Notes under the pieces: model-generated
The model's input: the letters and a program-made list of their open reading frames with translations, nothing else
Told to the model about the DNA's origin: nothing
Databases searched by the model: none
Assembly: GCA_013398055.1 (NCBI GenBank)
Contig: VZRS01007535.1
Span: 237,645-301,644, forward strand
Direction of reading: 5' to 3'
DNA: 64,000 bases
From: Ifrita kowaldi
Taxonomy: Eukaryota > Chordata > Aves > Passeriformes > Cinclosomatidae
Shown: in pieces, positions 24,261 to 35,019 of the stretch
Numbering within the stretch: position 1 is the stretch's first letter
Layout of the letters: the number at the start of each line of letters is the position of its first letter
Program-made: the position numbers and the translations under genes

Positions 24261-27200
24261 AAGGTCATTTTGCACCTTGAAAAATCACGTTATTGGTGAC
24301 TTTACTGTTATTTACCCATTGCTATTGTTTTGGCTGTTGCTTTGTGGAGATGGTGTCAGTGACTGTAAGCACGTAAGGATAAATGCCTAAGCAGAATAAT
24401 CCTCCAAAAACTGAGATGCAATTATCTCTACCATAATCAGAGCTTTTGTGTAAACCCTGCTGTTCCCTGAAAAGAAAGAGATTGGTTAAACATCAGCAAA
24501 GGCACATGTAGTGAAGGAAAACGTGAAGCTTGTAATTAAATCTGACAGGATGTGAAACTAAAAGCGTCCACCATACACTGTTAATAAAGAGATGTTTAAA
24601 TGAACAGTCAGGTGTGGTGAGGAGCTGAGAAGTGATGCAGCAAATGAGAAATAGGTCTGGAAGGTGGGAGACAAACTCAATGCAATTCTCAAGAACAAGG
24701 AAAAGACTTGAGGGACTTTCCCCATGTATTCCAGAAGAACCTGAATCACACAGTGCAGCAGCTCAGAAACTCCTCTTCTGCATTATTGTGGTGTTTCAGA
24801 AATGCCATGGAAGCCAAGTAATGAATGTAATTACGGCCAGGTCTGTGGAAAAGCAGGTCTGGAGCTTACACAACCAACTATCTGCACTGAATTAATTATA
24901 TTGTGAATTAATTATATTGGATCACAACCTATGGGGCTGGAGAATGGGGAAGCCATGAGGAGTCAATGGCTTCTATCCTCACAGTAAGTATCTGTTGTTA
25001 TCAATATCCCATATTAACACAATTTACCCAATGACATTTTGGATTTTATTTGCCTTTGTTATCTAGGAAAAAAATTATAATTTATCCTGAAATTCAGCTG
25101 TGCTCCCCAGGTCTGGAGCTCCAAAATTTCCACCCTTGGGTCTAGAGTTGATCTTTGTTTCCTCTGTGAAGCTCAGCTCAAAGGCAGAAGAGAAAGTGAC
25201 AGTGACAGAAAATGCCATAATGCAGAAATACATTTCACAGTAGTAAAAAGGAATTTATCACGTATAGAGTGATGGGGGGAGTCACCCTGTTCATAACACC
25301 TATAAATGCTCCTGTTCCCTGAGTTTCACACATCAGCTAATTATTGTTAGTGTCGTGAGTGAGGGGGTCAGAGGAGCTCTGCTGTTCCATTTCATCCTGG
25401 ATCTCTGCTCCAGGATTCAGAAACCTTTGCTCAAATGCTGAAGTGCTAAATATGCATTTTCCTTCCCTCCACTCAACATTAGTGTCAAATATAGTTTAAT
25501 GTATCAAGTGACTATTGTATGGCTGAGTGTCACAGCAGATACTTGGTGTATTTTCTCTACACTTGCTGCAGACTTGAATCTTGATGTATGAGTCAGTGAC
25601 CAGAAAAATCTTCGAGGATCTTGTCAGGCTTGAATTCTATAATTAATTGTTGAAATATAATGCTAGAAAGGGAATATTTTATGGTACTGCCTATCTACAG
25701 AGTATTTCTTTGCATGAAATATGGCATCAAAAGTATAGCATTTGGCAACACTCAGAGAGTTCTTAATGTGAGCAATTTTCCATGAGGTTTGATAAGGTTA
25801 GTACTGGTATAAATAAATATTTCTACCAGTACTGATAAAAATAGTTTAGTAGTATTTTAGTAGTGGTATAAATAATTCCTTGTACTGTATAAATAAGTCT
25901 TTGATGATATATTGAGATTGGTGAGCCTTGCCGACATGAAAGGCAAAGGGAGAGTTCAACAGAGAATATATCTGTCCTCCACATGAATAAAAAAAAAATT
26001 AAAAGAGGATAGTAAAGTTGCTACTATTGGCATTTCTATAAGTATTAGTTACTATAATTAATTTCTACAGATATTAATTACATTAGTTAGGTGAAATTTA
26101 AAGATTGCGATAGTCTGTGATACGAAGCAAAGTTACTATGTGTCTATTGTAGAGCTCACATTTTCTAGAAAAAGAGCTGTTTTGTGAAAAGCAGTTTCAT
26201 TAAAATACCAGTTACTTAATGAATTTCTTTTTTAATTCTCCAAAACTGAGAATATCGCTGTACTTTTTTCTCTACCCCCTCAAAATTCCCCTGGAGTTAT
26301 CACTTTGTAAGAGTTTAGCTGACTATATGTTCTAGTGCCTGTCCTTTAAATTTGAGGTTAATTTGCTTTTGGAACAGCTCACACCAAAAAAATTCATCGT
26401 CAGAATTCCACCTTGTTTTTCCACACTTAATTTCAAATCCTGGACACCCTGGAGCACCTTGTGAGTCACCTGCTCCCTGTGCTGGTATCTGAGGCATCCT
26501 GGTGCATCCCTAATGGCTCTGCATGGCTGTGTTTGCACAGCAGCTGCTCCTTGGGTGGCTTTTCTGGGGCAAATCTCCTGCGGGATGCACAGATGAGCTG
26601 CTCAGGAGGCAACAGGATGGATGTCCATGGAATGCTGGGTCTGTGTCAGCTTTATGCAGACAAGGAAGTTCCCTTTGTCCCTCGGTTTATGGGAAGTATC
26701 TCCAGATCCTTGATGTGTCAAAGAAGATTTCTAAAGATTAATTGATTTAATTAGACTTATGTCTGTGTTCGGTTGAGGGGAGGCTGTTAAACAACTCCGT
26801 GAACTCATACTGATCATTGAATATATAAATTGTATTGGTTAAAACTGGTTCCAAATCTTTGTGACTTCACTTTCACTGGCCTAATGCAATGAAAAATTGA
26901 TTGAGGCAAAAGATTCTTCAGTAAGATAGAAGCAGTAGGTTCTTCGCTCAATTCAACTCAAATTTCATGGGGTTTGCTTAGGCAGTCAAGACAAATTTAT
27001 TACATAGAAGGTAAATAACTGACTCTAGTACTGTAGACAAGAGTTAATCTTTTTTTCTCAGTCAAGCCTTGATATTTTCTATCCTTAGGTTCATGCAGGC
27101 AAAATTCAAGAAAAAAGGAATTCTTAGGAAAAGACTCAAAGACTAGGGATAACAACAGTCAGAACTACTTTTCCCTTCCCCTCCCCCCTCCCTGCTAATT

Positions 27201-27961
27201 TTAGCTGTCATTATTTTTCAGACTACTCTGGGTTTTAAGCCTCCCTCGCTGTGTCCCTGCTCTCCTCTCACACAGAGTAACCACCACTTCAACAGCACTT
27301 GCTCCAGGAGAAAGCTTTGAAGTGCTGCAAGATTGGGAACAAAGAATCGGAATTTTCATTGAAGATTATGGGATGGAGAATGATTACACCATGACTCAAC
27401 CTGCATAGCTGTAATCACAACACAGGAAAGGATTTCGTTCATAAAATTCCCCCAGCCCCATATTCTCTATGCTCATTCTCATATTCTCATGCTAACACAT
27501 CTTTCTACAGCAATGAGAATAAAAAAGCCAAGGCAAATAGATGACTATTAGCAAAGTACAGGAGTGTTCCCTGAACCCTGAGGGTTGCTTTGGCTGGATA
27601 GAGAGTCCATTTTAGCACTTGGACACATCCAGGATGAGGAATGGTGCAAAAACTTCTGTGCCACTGCTGTGGCAGTCGTGCTTACTGGTTATTTCCAAGG
27701 GGTGCGGCTCCTGTCCTCCCAAAATCAGCTGTAACTCATCTCTGCTTTGAAATTCCTTCTGTTGTCTCCGTGATCCTTCTATTTCTGCTCAGATGAGGGT
27801 TCACATGGAGTTGAAGTTTCCAGTGTGCTCCTGTCTCCTGTGTTACACTCAGGATTTTTTTTATTGGCTTCTGAAAAGTATTCCAAGGACAATCCTTTGC
27901 ACATCTGGGCTTCACTTTCTCCTTCAAAGTTACCAATTCTGAGTTGACAAGGTCAGAGGTG
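24261..27961. other. Intergenic DNA with small repeats
   Basis: No gene is recognised. Small structures are an exact-but-one tandem pair of a 16-bp unit (gaattaattatattgt) at 24889-24920 and a perfect 10-bp inverted repeat (agtactggta) around a 14-base loop at 25800-25833. An AT-rich stretch runs from about 25600 to 26250. Frames are at chance length. Confidence 0.5.
25798..25835. repeat. Short inverted repeat (hairpin potential)
   Basis: Arms agtactggta (25800-25809) and taccagtact (25824-25833) are perfectly complementary around a 14-base AT-rich loop. One G-T wobble and one further pair extend the stem outward. It is too short and AT-rich to name as a miRNA precursor. Confidence 0.7.
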
Positions 27962-28520
27962 CACAGAATCATAGAATTATGGGGTGGTTTGATTTGGGAG
28001 GGCCCTTCAAGGTCATCTACCTCCAACCTCCCTGCCATGGGCAGGGAGATATTGCATTGGGTCAGGATGCTCCAAGCCCTGTCCAACCTAGTCTTGAGCA
28101 TTTCCAGGGATGGGGCAGCCACAGCTTCTCTGGGTACCCTGTGCCAGCGCTTTACCATCCTCATAGCCAAGAATTTCTTCCTAATATTTAGTCTAAAGAA
28201 TCTGTTCTTGTTCAGTTTAAAGCCATTCCCCCTTGTCCTGTCCCTCCATCCCTTGTCCCAAGTCCCTCTCCAGCTCTCCTGGAGCCCCTTTAGGCACTGG
28301 AAAGGGCTCTGAGGTCTCCCTGGAGTCTTCTCTTCTCCAGGTGACCACCTCCAGCTCTCCCAAGCTGTCTCCAGAGCAGAGGGGCTCCAGCCCTTGGAGC
28401 ATCTCCATGGCCTCCTCTGGACTTGCTCCAGCAATTCCATGTCCTCCTTATGTTGGACCCCAGGGCTGGAGGCAGCTCTGCAGGTGGGGTCTACCTGAGC
28501 AGGGCAGAGGGGGATGTGGG
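27962..28520 (-). mobile_element. CR1 LINE fragment (~560 bp)
   Basis: The plus strand starts cacagaatcatagaattatg, then gives the complemented CR1 blocks 'ccaacctccctgccatgggcag', 'ggatggggcagccacagctt', 'gaatttcttcctaatattta' and 'cattcccccttgtcctgtcc', and reaches ggaggcagctctgcaggtgg. A 234-codon minus-strand frame covers it and extends past the 3' end. It does not read as the CR1 reverse transcriptase, so I leave it uncalled. Of the long CR1 3' copies here, this one and 54511-54945 share the longest block order. Confidence 0.93.
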
Positions 28521-30192
28521 GATATTTTTGACTTGGTTGTCATAACCATTGGTCTCTCCTGTGGTTCCCATAAAGCTCCTGTGGTCATTCACTCTGAAAG
28601 ACCTGAGTGCCACTGGTTTGCTTCAGTTCTTTGAACCAAACTCCCTGATGCTGTGCAAACGTGCAGCCAGTTTGTCCTTGGGTTACATCTTCCTACTAAT
28701 TGCTGCCAAAAGTATCTCGTGAAGGTTTGGTTCAGACTTCCTTGCTGGTATTTTGTATTTCTTGGAGTTCAGATTCTCTTATCCTCTCTGCTTCTAGACA
28801 GGCAACAGTCAGGCACTTGACTAAAGTGAAGTGTGAGGATGTGCTGCCTATGCCAGATGAAGGACACTGTTCCCAGCTAAAGCACCTGAAATGTAAAGGT
28901 CTTTTCCTCTAATACAAGAGCATTCATTTCACACCAGATGGTGGATTTTGGGAGGGGGAGTCACTGTTCACAGAACAGCTTGTTGCACAACTGGAAGTCG
29001 GAAAAGCATAAGGTCTGAAGGGAAGCGGTAAATCTGGTGTCTTCCCTGTGTAACCAAAGATGCTCTTTTTGTGTTTCAAACAGTTATAGATTAAGCAGAA
29101 CAAAACATAAACTCTTCTAGATCCAGGGACAAAAATCTTGATTTTTTGGTGCTATCAAATGAGTGACTTCAGCTCAAATCAAGATCTGCCTTGACATCCC
29201 CACATACATGCAAAGGACAGGACAGGACTGACCGTCTTTGAGCCCCAGTCTTCTTGTTTAATAACAAAATTCTGATGTTCCAAATCTTTTCCAGAGTTTC
29301 AGTATGAAAAGAGATCCCCAAAACTTTGTGATTTTACCAGGAAGCAGTTGGAGTTAATGTTCATACGTTAGCATCACTGCCTATGTGAATGGCTTCAGAA
29401 AGACTGAAATGTCATTAAAGGCAGGGAGGAAAACCTCTTTTTTTTTTTTTTTTTTTTTTTCATTTAAACCAGGGCTGGCTGCCTTGAGCTTGTTCAGAAC
29501 TCCACTCTAGTGGCTTTAGTCGACTGTGACTTACTCTGAAATGTGACTTTATGTCCTTAATTGTGCAAGAGTTTAGAGCATTTGGGTAATATCCCACAAC
29601 ATCTCTTTCCAACTTTTAAAATAGTTCACAACCCTCTTTCCCCACATGTTTCCTGAGGACCAGGAATGTGGGCAGACAGCACCCTCTGCAGTGAACGATG
29701 GGGAAATGAGAGTTTGATTTCTGCCAGGGAATTTTGTTTATATCTGCTGTATCAAATCCATCTGCTGGGAGCACTCTTCCACACCCTGCTTTCAGTGGAT
29801 GAGCAAAATAATGGAGTTTGGAACTGGTGTGAAAGCTGAGACAGGCACTGGCATCTCAGGATACTTTGAAGAATATGTGATGTGTCAGGGAACAGAGATG
29901 GTGGATAAATTGATTTCAAAATATCCCAAAATTCATGTCATGTGCTGTTTCAGGTGTTATTGTCTCCTCTCCCCCTGTTTACAAGGACAGTCGTGTCTTG
30001 TGCCACAGATACGAGATTTGAGATTTTTGTCTAAGTTGCTGTTTCATGTGAAATTTGTTAAAAGAATCACAGTCGAGGGACACATCTCTCAATGTAGTAT
30101 TGGAATCTGACCCAGACTCTGGGCAAATCTGTGTTGGCACAGCTGTGGTCACCCCTGTAGTTTACTCATATTTCCTACCAACAAGGAGTAGG
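28521..30192. other. Intergenic DNA with a T23 homopolymer
   Basis: No gene is recognised. A run of 23 T residues lies at 29438-29460. On the minus strand this would be poly(A), but the sequence upstream of it shows no AATAAA or gene similarity, so I do not call a processed pseudogene. Confidence 0.5.
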
Positions 30193-30330
30193 AAATCCTC
30201 ACTTTCCTGGAAGTGTTCCAGGTCATACTGGATGGGGCTTGGAGCAACCAGGTCTAGTGGAAGGTGTCCCTGCCCATGACAAGATGGTCTTTAATGTCCC
30301 TTCCAACCCAAATCATTCTATAACTCCATG
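30193..30330 (+). mobile_element. CR1 LINE, 3'-end fragment
   Basis: The segment reads cctggaagtgttccagg, gatggggcttggagcaacca, then 'ggtctagtggaaggtgtccctgcccatg' and ends cccttccaacccaaatcatt ctataa. This is the sense CR1 3' end, ~140 bp. Confidence 0.92.
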
Positions 30331-31019
30331 TTAGAACATGAGAAAATTTGGAAAATACACAAAAAATGCTATTTTCTGCTCTTTGAAAAAATGTTTTGGC
30401 TTCCAAATATTTTCCATTATGTTTTTCAGGCTTTCCAAAATATTCTGGTTTTGAAGTCACGGAGAGATCTAATTTCATTGAGTCCAGGGCAGTCCTGGCA
30501 AGACTTAGATTAATAATGGTTTTATCTGGTGGGTTTTTTAATTGTGGAATGCTAGCACTTCCTCATAATTTAAAGCATGTTGGAAATGTTATCCCTCTTT
30601 GATCTGAAGTTTGATTGAACTGTAGGAGATTGAAACAAATGTGCCTTAATATCCCTCGCTTTATATGGCCATGTATAAGATTTTATGGTTTAGTGGGTTT
30701 GACTCAAGTTGTGACCTGACACAGAGAACAAAAATAAAATTATTCACTTTTGGTGTTTCTCCTCACTCTACCCAAAATTATGTAAGTTTCTCCAACCCAA
30801 AATTATATAAGTTTCTCCATCCCAGATCAGACCAAAGGAGGACACAGGGCGACATCCCACTTCTGAACATGGTGTGTGAAGGTAGTTGCAGGAGGTACAG
30901 AGCAATTTCTCCTCCAGCATTCCAAGCTTCTGACAATTTGATATTTAAAGCAATCATTGACCATGCCATGGTCAATAAATCAACTACAGGATTTTTTTTT
31001 TTTTTTGTCTTTGGTTTGA
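30331..31019. other. Intergenic DNA with a small tandem duplication
   Basis: A ~25-bp unit (acccaaaattatataagttt plus ctc) is present twice in tandem at 30769-30818. A T-rich run lies at about 30990-31006. Nothing else is recognised. Confidence 0.5.
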
Positions 31020-31820
31020 TTGTTTGGAGCTGCTTTTATTTCCTTCCTAGCGTTGGTTGAACAAATTCAGAGTGATTGCTCCACTCATCAAGCAAATTCT
31101 TGTAGTCTTTTTCTTGACATAGCCCTTGAAAAGACTGAGGGATGCTGATGGCCACTTCAAGACCCTCAAAAAACTATTTTTGCAAACACTGTAAATTCTT
31201 CATTACATTGTAATGAAGAATCTGTTTTTAGTTGACTAAAAATATCCCAATGCTCATAGCTAAAGATGGAGGGAGATAACTGGATTTCATTTTTTGAATC
31301 ACGGGACCATGTCTTAGGATGATCATGCTCAAACTTATTTCTAGGTAAGATGTGGGTGAAGGCTGTTACAAGGTCAAGGAATGATCCCAATGTAGCTGGA
31401 AACACTTCAGCATGGAGAACACGGTGCCACTCAACATTACATGGAAGGAAAAACTCTCCAAGGAAAATCTTAAAGCAACCTTGTTGTCTTGCTCTAGCAA
31501 TGTGTAAAAGCAAAGTTGTTTTCCCTGGCTTTGCTCTGATGAGTCATTGTAGAGAAAAAGAAGTGTCATTCACATATTAAAAGTGAAAAGCATCACCTGG
31601 TACAATTTTGCCAGGCTGCATAGACTTGCAAATATTGCTGATGGACAAAGGAAGAAACCGTCATGAGCAAAATCCAAAAGCAGGCTACAGAGGGAATTCT
31701 GCTGAAAATCCTCTGTCAGGTGAATTTTAGAATCTAAAACAATGCTAATGGCGCTGACCTCCTTTATAAAGTGCCTAGTGATTTTCTGGACAAAAGGAAT
31801 ATACAAGGTAGATTGTTGTT
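31020..31820 (-). pseudogene. Possible decayed coding sequence with a P-loop-like motif (unassigned)
   Basis: I do not recognise a family here. On the minus strand three long frames follow one another with small overlaps: 31806-31570, 31569-31366 and 31540-31166. A fourth reads through about 31165-31035. The third reads AKPGKTTLLLHIARARQQG, which resembles a Walker A nucleotide-binding loop (GKTT). It is preceded two codons upstream of the shown stretch by an in-frame TGA, and the alternative frame reads SEQSQGK up to the same point, which would fit a one-base shift at the motif. Amino-acid composition looks protein-like. With no homologue in mind, chance frames remain possible. If real, it would be a broken gene or old mobile-element gene. 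Confidence 0.2.
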
Positions 31821-32472
31821 ATTATTAACTACTATAGAATTATTACTTTTATTCCATAGCTATTGAGTACATCAAATGGCAACTAAAATCATTATCTCAG
31901 CATGTAAATCTCTGTATAATATTTATATTTTCTATTCACAAACTAAGAGCTTTACGTGTTTTACTTCTCTTTATCACTTTTACCTCCCTCTTCTCGCTCC
32001 TCTATGTATATATTTAATTTTCCTCAAGATTTGGAGTAGTTTTACCACCATCATGTTGTTCTTTGGGTCTTTTCAGGTTCAGCAATCTGTGTCTTGTTTG
32101 GGGTAAAGCTCTGGGAAAAAATTGAGGAGTAAAGCAATGTTTTACCTCCTTGAAGCCCAAGAAATCAGCCCAAGGCCATAGCAAAGAATAGAGGAGGAAG
32201 ATGTTACTGAAAGTAGAAGTTAACTGCTCATCATCCCAAAGACAAGAAAAGATTCATTCTACCATATGAGGTCCATTTTTGGGAAGTACCTTTTTATCCT
32301 ATGTTTTTGCATGGGTAAGAGAAACGTTTCCACAGCTGGAATATTTGAGTACATACAATCCACTACACAGAATTGTGGAAATGAGACTGAAAACACTGAA
32401 AATACCTAGATTTATACCAAGCCCGAGGACTGTACTGGTGTGCTTGGGCACTGTCCACCCTTGAAAGCAATA
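31821..32472. other. Intergenic DNA, no gene recognised
   Basis: AT-rich sequence with no recognised repeat or gene, leading up to the ERVL-type LTR insertion point. Confidence 0.5.
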
Positions 32473-32519
32473 TGGAGTGTGTTGGTTTAACATAGCCTGG
32501 TTTTTCGGTGGGGTGGGGA

Positions 32520-32853
32520 TGTCGCTAGTGAGCAGAGTCCCAGAGAGAAATGACACGGACGGTTTATGAATAGTAGAAAATCGACGCTTTATTAATTTAC
32601 AAATGCGCTTATATACCTTAGCACGCTGGACTGACATAAGGGTAGTGGTTAACTGACCAGCCACCCCCCAGAGGGATTGGCTGGACCCAGTAACTCTTAC
32701 CTCATGTATTTTCTTCCTTGGTATCATAACAATACCATAGTTTACAATATCTCTCAATTGTTTTCCCACAGCGTCCGTGAGAAAGCAAGGCTTTCACACA
32801 GACGCCTGTCAGAAAACTAAAATCTCCCTGCACCCAGGCCTTTAACATCCACA
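32520..32853 (-). mobile_element. Nested 334-bp solo LTR (probably class II/ERVK-like), minus orientation
   Basis: This segment breaks the outer LTR between its cggtggggtgggga and ggggaggagccacagaggcgg blocks. Its ends are TGT (32520) and ACA (32853). On the minus strand there is a TATA box (TATATAAG, complement of 32608-32615), then AATAAA (complement of 32588-32593) 15-20 bp further on, then a short 3' part. This is a compact U3-R-U5 layout. A possible 6-bp target duplication is tgggga (32514-32519) against cgggga (32854-32859), with one mismatch. The class II label rests on that 6-bp spacing and the short LTR length and is tentative. Long frames reported over it are shadows. Confidence 0.72.
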
Positions 32854-33006
32854 CGGGGAGGAGCCACAGAGGCGGCTTCTGTGAGAAGCTGCCAGAAGCT
32901 TCCACTGGGTCCGACAGAGCCAATCCCTGATGGCTCTGAAGATGGACATGCTGCTGGCCCAACGGGAGAAGTTGGTAACGCCTCTGTGATGACCTATTTA
33001 AGAAGG

Positions 33007-33486
33007 AAATCAAACCAGCGCGTGGGCAGGTTTTTTTTCTGCACGGCTGGTGAGGCACGGCCGCCAGGACTACCCCAGCACTGCACGCACGGCCATGCAG
33101 CCGCTGTGGCTGCGCGGCCACTGCCATCTTGACACAGCCTGCGGCGAGCTTTTCCTGCCTGGCCGCCTCTAGCCAGCCGTGCTGTGGGTGGAAGGGCAGG
33201 GACAGCGTTGGTGGCGGCTTCTCCTTCCTGAAGCCCCACCTGAGGAGAGGCGTTAAATAGCGCCAGTGCCACGGCGACCGGCACTGCCCGTGTGGTGGCG
33301 GTGGGGCTGCCTGGCTGCCAGCGGAAACATGGCGAACGATTCCCCGACATGGAACCTAGACGAGATCAACCTCTCAGCGCTGCGAGATCCGGCAGAAATC
33401 TTTGAATGGGTGGAATTTGTTAGCAGTGGTACTTAGGAGCAACAAGTTTGGGGTTTTTTTCCCCTCTGGTTGGAGAAGAGGAGGGA
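33007..33486 (+). other. Extra GC-rich segment inside the ERVL-type LTR (captured host sequence)
   Basis: In the LTR at 23541 only ~22 bp separate taagaagg from gtgagaacatg. Here the same landmarks are 480 bp apart. The extra DNA is much more GC- and CpG-rich than anything else in the window. It includes a second TATA-like gttaaatagc near 33253 and ends in a 35-codon frame with kinase similarity. The words ggtttttttt (33029-33038) and gggttttttt (33451-33460) flank its core. They could be a target-site duplication or template-switch microhomology. Confidence 0.75.
33329..33436 (+). pseudogene. 5' coding fragment of a GCK-IV (misshapen) kinase, TNIK-like, inside the LTR
   Basis: An ATG in strong Kozak context (gcggaaacATGGCG) opens 35 codons beginning MANDSP, then LDEINLSALRDPAEIFEW and ending SSGT before TAG. 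In TNIK, MAP4K4 and MINK1 the first residues have the same pattern: acidic start, LDEIDLSALRDPAGIFELVE, then the glycine-rich loop GNGTYGQVY. By my recollection about 25 of 35 residues match TNIK and slightly fewer match MAP4K4. The stop falls at the loop tyrosine. Bases after it (gagcaacaagttt) still resemble the GQVY codons. The first loop glycine is lost, so no kinase function is possible. I believe the exon 1/exon 2 boundary of these genes falls near LR|DP. No intron is present there, which suggests an RNA-derived capture. Confidence 0.78.
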
Positions 33487-34263
33487 GTAAGAACATGTGG
33501 AAAAAACCAACATGGCGACACCAAGGTCAGTAGAAAGAGGGGGAGGAGGTGCTCGAAACATTGGAGCTGGGATTCTTCAGCAAGCTGTGGTGAGAACTAT
33601 AATAAAACAAACTGTCTCCCTGTAATCCATGACGTCCATGGGGGGAGTGCAGAGATCCACTTGCAGCCCATGGGAAAGGTGCCCACGCAGGAGTGAGTGG
33701 AGGCCAGAAAAGCTGCAATCCAGTGGGAGACCTGAATAGAGAGAGAGGGCCCTGGCTTCCAGAGATGGAGAGAGAAAGCCCTTGCTTCCAAACTAGAGCA
33801 GCCTGTTTCTGGGAAAACTGTTTTGTCCGTGGGAGAGACTCACATTACAGCGGGTTGGGCGGGACTACTCATGAAATTAGAACCACGCTGGAGAAGTTCA
33901 TGGAGAACTGTCTTCCGTGGGAAGGACCCCATGGCACAGCAGAAGGAAGTCCTCTCCCTAAGCAAACTGAAGGAAGATCTCGAGTGATGAACCGACTGAA
34001 CACTCCCACACCCTGTCCCCCTGTCTTGTCAGTGGGAAGGAGGGAGGGGCTGGGGGCAAGGAAAAGGTGTTTCAAAGGCTTATTTCATTCCTCATTATCT
34101 CCCTCTAACTCTGTTTAATAGTAATTTTACTTTATACATTTAAGTTTGAAACTGTTTTGCCGTTAAAGTGCTTTCTCCCAGTCCTTACCTCAATTCATGA
34201 GCCCTTTGTTATGGTTTTCATGGGTACCTGATATTTTAACCAATGTCAAACCATGACGTGGAG

Positions 34264-35019
34264 CTACACAGATTAAGCAAAATTTTGTGAGAGATCATTC
34301 TCTATAAGGCCCTCCCTCATAAAACTTAGGGTAGTTCAAATACAAGTGAATTAGGCTCTAAAATCCTGTATGATTTTAAATTCTCCACTCTGCCCTATCC
34401 TGAGTGAAGCAGGCAGGATCACATACTTAATGCATTTTAATAAGAATTTCAAATAACTGCTTTGAAGTCCTTAAGGGAGCAGAACACCTGATTACCCTTT
34501 TGGGTGTTGTTGATTCGTTTGCCAGCACGGATGATCTCCTCATTGCTCCTTCGTTTACTCTGCCTATCAATTAGGCTCTTATTGTTCTGGAAGTTACAGT
34601 AATAGGCAGGTTGTGCAGACACAGTTGACAGTCACTACACAGAAAGGTGGGGGAGGATGAGTACATTTAAATGTATCTGCATAGTGAAAATGAGTCCCTA
34701 ACAACAGCAAATACAGACAGCCTTAAAATAATTTTGAAAATAGATCACAGTCAAGGAGAATAGACCAAAGTATTCCACTGATTGCAATCTGGGAGGCTCA
34801 GAAGGAGACAAGAGAAGTGTTCAGCAGCACAGGATGCACAGAAATCTAGAGGTATTTGGCTTCTTATCTCATCTAGCAAACATGTTTTGAGTGATGCCAT
34901 GCTAGGCAGTTCTGCTGCTATTTTTGAAAGGATATAACCAAGGTTGAGCACTCAGGTTGATTTTGGCATCTTAGGTCCTGTCTATGAAGTGGGAGTGTTA
35001 TTGCAATACTGATCTCTGC
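34264..35019. other. Intergenic DNA, no gene recognised
   Basis: Ordinary unique-looking sequence between the LTR target site and the next CR1 fragment. Confidence 0.5.

Larger units (their letters stand above)
32478..34258 (+). mobile_element. ERVL-type solo LTR carrying a nested LTR and a captured host segment
   Basis: The LTR starts tgtgttggtttaacatagcc and ends with a near-inverted copy, aatgtcaaaccatgacg. The last base pair departs from the canonical CA. Shared blocks with the copy at 23541 include cggcttctgtgagaagctgc, tattta-agaagg (TATA position, 32995-33006), the gtaagaacatgtgg block at 33487-33500 and the repetitive 3' part. No retroviral genes or primer-binding site follow, so it is a solo LTR. 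Subtracting the nested 334-bp LTR leaves about 1.45 kb. Of that, about 457 bp between 33007 and 33486 is absent from the other copy and includes a kinase-derived 5' coding piece. Confidence 0.82.
32473..34263. other. 5-bp target-site duplication (tggag) bounding the composite LTR
   Basis: The pentamer tggag lies at 32473-32477 immediately before the LTR start and at 34259-34263 immediately after its end. A 5-bp duplication is what class III (ERVL) integrases leave. Its perfect conservation fixes both ends of the element and shows the whole composite occupies a single insertion site. Confidence 0.8.

Noticed and set aside
23487..24275. 262-codon minus-strand frame
   Set aside because: It is antisense to the ERVL-type LTR and kept open by the GC-rich repeat units. 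No protein family is visible.
27736..28440. 234-codon minus-strand frame
   Set aside because: It covers the CR1 3' region and unrelated flank. It does not read as CR1 reverse transcriptase.
29438..29460. T23 run considered as the poly(A) tail of a minus-strand retrocopy
   Set aside because: There is no AATAAA, no gene similarity and no target duplication next to it.
32299..32769. 156-codon minus-strand frame
   Set aside because: It lies over the nested LTR and flank, including TATA and poly(A) signals, so it is regulatory sequence rather than coding.
33253..33262. gttaaatagc read as a functional TATA box of the captured segment
   Set aside because: It may be significant, but without start-site data it is only one AT word in GC-rich DNA. 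I mention it with the segment but do not call it separately.
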